Shown here one piece after another: positions 6,339 to 10,391 of a stretch of 10,391 nt of DNA. Position 1 is the first letter of the stretch, and each line of letters begins with the position of its first letter. Position numbers and translations under genes: made by a program. The stretch is from Thermoflexus sp. (lineage in GTDB: Bacteria > Chloroflexota > Anaerolineae > B4-G1 > DUEL01): positions 1-10,391 of the forward strand of contig JAPYWT010000047.1 in NCBI GenBank assembly GCA_028276215.1, in the 5' to 3' direction. A model generated the notes under the pieces. The model was not told where the DNA came from. It was given only the letters and a program-made list of their open reading frames with translations, and did no database searches.

Positions 6339-6747
6339 GGCCCACCTCCCGAATCTCCTTGAAGAGCACCTCTGTGAAGAAGTCGTACATCGGCTTCAGG
6401 TCGGCGTAGATTTGGCCCGCCCGGACCTCAAACTCCACCCGCGCGGCCCGGTCCCGCTCAAAGATCAGACGCCCGTGCTTCAGGACCTGATGCTGCAACA
6501 GCGGCGGGGCGTCGTTCAGGACCACCAGGTCGGTCGGGCGGCCAATGAGGCGCTCCACCTCCCACCCCAGCCGCAGCCGACGGTCAAAGCGGGTCTCCTC
6601 ATCCAGGTCAGCGGCCAGCAGGACGGCGATGTCCACGTCGCTCTGGGGGCGCGCCCGCCCCTGGGCCACCGATCCGAAGATGTAGGCTGCCACCACGTCC
6701 GGCTGAGCGGCCAGATATTCCAGCAGAGAGGACATCCACTCGTTCAT
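6286..6747 (-). CDS. MntA-like minimal nucleotidyltransferase (antitoxin type)
   Basis: A 153-residue protein of the polymerase-beta-like nucleotidyltransferase fold. It shows the signature GSVAQGRARPQSDVDIAVLL (G25, S26, D37, D39) and a third acidic residue D73 in RPTDLVVLN, then LLQHQVLKHGRLIFERD. MntA proteins pair with HEPN toxins (HepT) and inactivate them by AMPylation. A GTG at 6771 is possible, but I choose the ATG at 6747 because AGAGG stands five bases before it. The last 17 codons (an Arg-rich tail) overlap the small ORF with a strong ribosome binding site, so they may be of little functional weight. No full HepT gene is next to it. Confidence 0.82.
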   Translation of the reverse strand: MNEWMSSLLEYLAAQPDVVAAYIFGSVAQGRARPQSDVDIAVLLAADLDEETRFDRRLRLGWEVERLIGRPTDLVVLNDAPPLLQHQVLKHGRLIFERDRAARVEFEVRAGQIYADLKPMYDFFTEVLFKEIREVGLGGRRRRNRREVDVPAE

Positions 6748-6788
6748 CGCCGCCTCTGAACATTCTACCACAAAGGTCCCAAAGGGTA

Positions 6789-6835
6789 CACGAAGGGCAC
6801 AAAGAAAAACCTTCGTGTCCTTTGTGTCCTTCGTG
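6789..6835. terminator. Large inverted repeat after sbcC, possible terminator or REP-like element
   Basis: Sixteen bases at 6789-6804 pair with 6820-6835 with one G-T type mismatch, around a 15-base loop. The loop repeats CTTCGTGTC from the arm, so the block is also internally repetitive. It lies between the sbcC stop (6845) and the nucleotidyltransferase start. There is no long T-run on the minus strand after the stem, only mixed sequence, so classical factor-independent termination is uncertain. It may be an interspersed repeat. Confidence 0.5.
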
Positions 6836-6844
6836 ATTCTGAAA

Positions 6845-9391
6845 TTAAACCAATGTCACCACCGAACCCTGAGGAGTCTTGGTCACCTCAATGCGCGCCG
6901 GGAAGGCGTCCCGCAGTTCCTCCAGGTGGGTGATCACCAGGATGCAGGCGAATTCGTCCTGAATGGCGTGAATGGCTTCCACCAGCCGCTCCCGGCCCTG
7001 AGCGTCCTGGGAGCCGAAGCCCTCGTCTATGAAGAGAGTCTGGAGTTGGGCGCCGGCCCGGCGGGCCAGCAGACGGGAAAGAGCCACCCGCAGGGCGAAG
7101 TTGACCCGAAACTGCTCGCCGCCGGAGTAGTTCTCGTACGGGCGCTCGCCCAGTTCGTCCGCGATGCGGATGTCCAGGGTCTCACGGACTTCGCCGGAGA
7201 GAATCTCCCGCTGGGTCTCCAGCCGGACGTGCATCCGCCCGCCCGTCATCCGGGCCAGCAGACTGTTCGCCTCCGCCTCTATCTCCGGCACCACGGCCTC
7301 TATGATCATCGCCGGGACGCCCTGGATGCCGAAGGCGGTGCGGAGTTCGGCGTAGAGGGACTCCTGGTGGGCCAGTTCGGCCCGCCGCCGGAGACGGGTC
7401 TCTTTCTGACGGGCCAGTTCGTCACAGGCCGCCAGCCGTTGCTGGGCCGCGCCCAGGCGCTGGCGGGCCAGGGACTCCGCCTCCTCCACCCGTCGCAGTT
7501 CCTCCTCCAGCGCCGGGGCCTCCCGCAGACGCGCCTCCAGCGCGCGCGCCGTCTCCTCCAGTTCTCCCTGACGGGCCTGGTCGGCGGCCACCTGCTCCTC
7601 CCAGCGGCGACGGGCCTCCGCCAGCCGGGCCAGTTCCCGCTCCTCCCGCTCCACGCCGGTCCGGGCCTCCGCCAGTTGCTCCCGCCGTTCGGCGTAGACC
7701 TGGAGTTCCCGGACGGCCCGGCGGGCCTCCTCGTGGGCGACGGCGTCGTAGCCCAGGGCCGCCTCCTGCGCGCGCACCTCTTCCAGCGCCGCGCGCCCGG
7801 CGTGGGCGTAGTCCTCCGCCGCCAGAGTGGCCTCAATGCGGTCGTGTTCGGCCCGCGCCGCCTCCAGTTCCCGCTCCGCCTCCTGTCCCGCACGGATGCG
7901 CTCCGCCAGCGCCGCCACTTCCCCCTCCAGACGGGGAAGTTCCTGCAGCGAGGCCTCGTTCGCCCGGACCTCCGCCTCCAACTGTTTGATCTCCTCGCCC
8001 AGTTCTTTCAGCCGCGCCGCGTTGGCCCGGTACGTGTCTCCCTTCTCCCGTCCCTCCCGCTGCATCTCCTCCAACAGCCGCAGACGGTCCGGCTCGGTCA
8101 ACGGACGACGACAGAGGGGACAGACCGCCTCCGCCCCCTCCAGCATCTCTATCCGCTCTTTCAGGACCTCCATTTCCTGCTTGAGGGACTGGTTGACCGC
8201 CCGGAGTTCCGCCATTTCCAGGGACAGGCGATCCAGGGACTGTTTCGCGGCATCGTTTTGTTGACGGAGTTCCTTCAGGGCGGCCGCCTGGGCCACCAGT
8301 TCCTCGTGACGGCGCAGGATGTCGGGGGTCACCCGACGGGCAACCAGCATCCGGATTTGCTGGGCGGCCCGCTCCCGCTGGAGTTCCAGTTCGTGGCGGG
8401 CCCGGTTGATCTCCGCCTCCAGCGCAGTACGCCGCTCCCGGAGTTGGGCCAGGGCGGAGAGTTTCTCACTGTAGCGCCGCTCCCGCTCCAGCGCGTCCTG
8501 GTAGGCCGCGTACCCCCGCTCTATCTCCTCCGCCCCGTCCAGCAGGGCACGGTACTGAGCCCGGCGCGTCTCCCGCTCCTGCCGCTCCCGCTCCAGCGCG
8601 TCCAGTTCCCGCCGCGCCTGCTCCAGGCGCGCGGCCAGTTCCTGCCGTTGCTCCTGGACGCGGCGGTAGTCGCTGCGGGCCCGTTCCATTTCCTGCCAGG
8701 CCTCCCGGAGACGACGGAGTTCGGCGCCCCACCGCTCCGCTTCCCGCCGCGCCTCCTCCAACTGGGCCTCGTACTCCGGACGGCGGGCCAGTTCTTCGTC
8801 TATCTCCGCCAGACGCATGTCGTTCAGGCGGGACTCGCTCTGAATCTGGACCAGGCGATTTTTGGCCCGTTCTTCGTACTCCTGCCAGACGTCCAGGCCC
8901 AGGATGTCGCTGAGGACCCGTTTCCGCTCGGCGGGCGTCTTGACCGTGAACTCGTCGGCGCGGCCCTGGCGGAGAAAGGCCGAGTTGACAAAGGTGTCGT
9001 AGTCCAGGTGGAGAATCCGGACAATCTTCTCCTCGGTGGCGCGGATGGAACTTTCCGACAGGGAGCGCCAGCGGCCGTTATCCTGAACCTGGAAGTCCAG
9101 CAGGGTGGAGCCGCGTTTGCCGCCGCGCCGCTGGCGGATGACCCGGTAGAGGTTATCGCCCAGGCGGAAGGCGAAGTCCACCGTCATCTCGTCCGCGCCC
9201 TGGCGGATGAGGTCGTCGTCCCGGCGAGACCGGGCCGTTTTGCCCCAGATGGCCCACGTGATGGCGTCCAGCAGCGACGACTTTCCGGCACCGTTCTCCC
9301 CGCTCAGGCAGGCGACGTGGATGCCCGCGAAGTCCAGTTCGGCCTGACGGTAGGGCATGAAGTTGGTGAGGGAAAGTTTGTATGGGATCAT
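6845..9391 (-). CDS. sbcC: Rad50/SbcC-like DNA repair ATPase
   Basis: An 848-residue SMC-type ATPase. Rad50/SbcC works with the nuclease Mre11/SbcD at DNA ends and hairpins. The N-terminal half-domain opens MIPYKLSLTNFMPYR, with Walker A GENGAGKSS at residues 31-39 and a Q-loop region LRQGRADEF near 140-150. Long heptad-rich coiled coils run from about 170 to 690, broken by a zinc hook CPLC at 424-427. The C-terminal half has the ABC signature YSGGEQ at 755-760, Walker B with D789 and E790 (LFIDEGFGSQD), and a closing beta strand. All catalytic elements are present. The coils are of moderate length. The start is fixed by family alignment; no Shine-Dalgarno precedes it because a tandem repeat fills the gap. 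No SbcD lies in the window, though it may be upstream of the right edge. Confidence 0.92.
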   Translation of the reverse strand: MIPYKLSLTNFMPYRQAELDFAGIHVACLSGENGAGKSSLLDAITWAIWGKTARSRRDDDLIRQGADEMTVDFAFRLGDNLYRVIRQRRGGKRGSTLLDFQVQDNGRWRSLSESSIRATEEKIVRILHLDYDTFVNSAFLRQGRADEFTVKTPAERKRVLSDILGLDVWQEYEERAKNRLVQIQSESRLNDMRLAEIDEELARRPEYEAQLEEARREAERWGAELRRLREAWQEMERARSDYRRVQEQRQELAARLEQARRELDALERERQERETRRAQYRALLDGAEEIERGYAAYQDALERERRYSEKLSALAQLRERRTALEAEINRARHELELQRERAAQQIRMLVARRVTPDILRRHEELVAQAAALKELRQQNDAAKQSLDRLSLEMAELRAVNQSLKQEMEVLKERIEMLEGAEAVCPLCRRPLTEPDRLRLLEEMQREGREKGDTYRANAARLKELGEEIKQLEAEVRANEASLQELPRLEGEVAALAERIRAGQEAERELEAARAEHDRIEATLAAEDYAHAGRAALEEVRAQEAALGYDAVAHEEARRAVRELQVYAERREQLAEARTGVEREERELARLAEARRRWEEQVAADQARQGELEETARALEARLREAPALEEELRRVEEAESLARQRLGAAQQRLAACDELARQKETRLRRRAELAHQESLYAELRTAFGIQGVPAMIIEAVVPEIEAEANSLLARMTGGRMHVRLETQREILSGEVRETLDIRIADELGERPYENYSGGEQFRVNFALRVALSRLLARRAGAQLQTLFIDEGFGSQDAQGRERLVEAIHAIQDEFACILVITHLEELRDAFPARIEVTKTPQGSVVTLV

Positions 9392-9396
9392 GGCAC

Positions 9397-9428
9397 AGGT
9401 CGCAAGTCGCAGGTCGCAGGTCGCAGGT
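9397..9428. repeat. Heptanucleotide tandem repeat between DUF503 and sbcC
   Basis: Four full copies plus four bases of AGGTCGC (plus strand; one copy reads AAGTCGC) fill nearly all of the gap between the DUF503 stop and the sbcC start. The last base overlaps the DUF503 stop codon. On the coding strand the unit reads GCGACCT and offers no ribosome binding site. Confidence 0.92.
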
Positions 9429-9712
9429 TACACCAACTCTATCTCCCAATCCACCACCTGCAGGTCCGGGCGGGTGGTCTCTATCCAGTGGACGGCCCGC
9501 TCCAGGAGGGCGTGGGTGTAGGCGGCGTCGTTGGCAACGGTGACGATGGCGATGACCGCCGACTGCCAGAGGTCGTTGTCGTCCACCTCGGCGGCGGCCA
9601 GGTTGAACTCTTTGCGCAGACCGTTCAGCAGGGGCTTCAGACGGCCGCGCTTCTCCTTCAGGGAACCGTTACCCGGCAGGTGAAGTTGGATGCGGCAGAG
9701 ACCGACGACCAT
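9428..9712 (-). CDS. DUF503 family protein (YlxP-like)
   Basis: A 94-residue protein of normal length for DUF503. Recognised by MVVGLCRIQLHLPG, SLKEKRGRLKPLL (about 17-29), the FNLAAAEVDDNDLWQSAV core, and VANDAAYTHALLERAVHWIE. The fold is a small ferredoxin-like alpha/beta domain; the role is not established, though relatives sit near ribosome-assembly genes such as rbfA in Firmicutes. Here it lies between a PHP hydrolase and sbcC, with 40 bases of mostly repeat on the first side and 36 on the other. Its ATG is formed by the last unit of the upstream repeat and there is only a weak CGGA before it. Confidence 0.9.
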   Translation of the reverse strand: MVVGLCRIQLHLPGNGSLKEKRGRLKPLLNGLRKEFNLAAAEVDDNDLWQSAVIAIVTVANDAAYTHALLERAVHWIETTRPDLQVVDWEIELV

Positions 9713-9765
9713 TGGTCATTCCGTCATTGGTCATTGGTCATTGGTCATTTGGTCATTCTGTCATT
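9711..9765. repeat. Degenerate heptanucleotide tandem repeat between PHP hydrolase and DUF503
   Basis: Seven units, mostly ATTGGTC (plus strand), with 8-base variants ATTCCGTC, ATTTGGTC and ATTCTGTC. On the coding strand each unit carries ATGAC, an overlapping start and stop. The array supplies the last codons and stop of the hydrolase (TGA at 9753-9755) and two bases of the DUF503 start codon (9710-9712). Confidence 0.92.
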
Positions 9766-10391
9766 AAATACACCGGATTGCCCATCGCGCGCATCATCAG
9801 CGCGGCCGGCTCTTCGTCCAGCGGCGCCTCCGGCGGGTCTATCACCTCAGGCCGGAAGTAGCGGTCGCCCTCGGGGAGAATCTCCCAGGTGTGGGTGAAG
9901 TCGTCGGCGGAGATTTCGGTCTGCAGGACCCGCCGGGCGGAGACCAGCCGCAGGAGACATCCCGCCGCGCCCCGGACCCGGCAGGTCAGGCGGACCGTCG
10001 CGCCCGGCGGCAGGGGGAGTTCGTCGCCCATTATGGCCCGACGTCCGGCATCTTCAGCCGTCAGTTCTATCAGCGGGCCCGCCGGCCCTTCGGAGATGAA
10101 GACGTGCCCGGCCCGCAGGCCCGCCACGATGGCTGGAATGGAGAGTTCCTCCGCCCACACCCAGGTGGTGGGGGTGCCCAGTTCGTACCAGCCCAACTCG
10201 CCAGTGAAGGGCCCCTGGTGCTTGTCGGAGCCGCCGACGGCGGTGATGCGGTGGCCGTCCCGCAGCAGGGAGTCCCAGACCGCCAGCGCCTGGTAGTTGG
10301 AAATGAACCAGGGCGCGCCCCAGACCTCCATACAGTCCGGCCCGAAGAAATCGCCGAAGGCCCAGGGCGGGCCGTCGTCTTTGGGGTGGTT
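9753..10391 (-). CDS. C-terminal part of a PHP/CehA-type metallohydrolase (partial)
   Basis: An open frame of 212 codons plus stop that enters from beyond the window; the start is not visible. The visible part reads NHPKDDGPPWAFGDFFG, then MEVWGAPWFISNYQALAVWD, then ITAVGGSDKHQGPF. The NHP and GSDKH elements match the metal-binding histidine and aspartate of PHP-fold phosphoesterases of the CehA/McbA type. After it comes PAIVAGLRAGHVFISEGP, typical of that group, then a beta-rich C-terminal domain of about 100 residues. PHP proteins hydrolyse phosphoesters; the substrate is unknown. It leads the run into DUF503 and sbcC and ends in a tandem repeat that provides its stop. Confidence 0.8.
   Translation of the reverse strand, partial: NHPKDDGPPWAFGDFFGPDCMEVWGAPWFISNYQALAVWDSLLRDGHRITAVGGSDKHQGPFTGELGWYELGTPTTWVWAEELSIPAIVAGLRAGHVFISEGPAGPLIELTAEDAGRRAIMGDELPLPPGATVRLTCRVRGAAGCLLRLVSARRVLQTEISADDFTHTWEILPEGDRYFRPEVIDPPEAPLDEEPAALMMRAMGNPVYLMTE

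Noticed and set aside
9392..9765. Heptamer arrays as a CRISPR array
   Set aside because: The units are 7-8 bases without spacers; there are no cas genes.
6815..9898. A 1027-codon open frame on the plus strand
   Set aside because: It is the antisense of the SbcC-like gene and DUF503. The product is a Leu/Pro/Arg/Gln-rich sequence with no motif, whereas the minus strand has complete Walker, signature and zinc-hook motifs. Long antisense frames are expected in GC-rich coiled-coil genes.

Overview
The window is bacterial, probably from a Chloroflexota-like or similar GC-rich lineage. This rests only on the gene families and the general style of the sequence: a Rad50/SbcC-like ATPase, DUF503, a CehA-type PHP hydrolase, stacked toxin-antitoxin-like pairs, and clear AGGAGG-type ribosome binding sites. 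No marker gene fixes the taxon. Apart from one transposase, every gene I support lies on the minus strand.

Right to left, in the direction of transcription: the right edge carries the C-terminal part of a PHP/CehA-type metallohydrolase, then a DUF503 protein, then a Rad50/SbcC-like ATPase. The two gaps between these three genes are almost entirely heptanucleotide tandem repeats, and the repeats supply start and stop codons. A large inverted repeat follows sbcC and may end that operon.

The middle (about 4.7-6.75 kb) is a small defence or toxin-antitoxin island. It holds an MntA-like nucleotidyltransferase overlapping a 50-codon HepT-tail-like ORF, a DUF4258/DUF2283 pair, and an antitoxin-like gene overlapping a PIN-domain (VapC-like) toxin. 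Short remnants of the 5' end of a flippase gene lie between these modules, as if modules had repeatedly been inserted at the start of that gene.

The left part is the end of a surface-polysaccharide operon: a Wzx-like flippase, an FkbM-family methyltransferase, and a family 2 glycosyltransferase start-coupled to the methyltransferase. The glycosyltransferase is broken by a complete 1496-bp insertion sequence (485-1980) with imperfect inverted repeats and a palindromic 8-bp target duplication. Removing the element and one duplication copy restores one uninterrupted glycosyltransferase frame running off the left edge. The methyltransferase and glycosyltransferase are visibly more AT-rich than the flippase, suggesting a mosaic locus.

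No tRNA, rRNA, CRISPR array or recognisable riboswitch was seen. There is no stretch over 300 bases without a gene or pseudogene.
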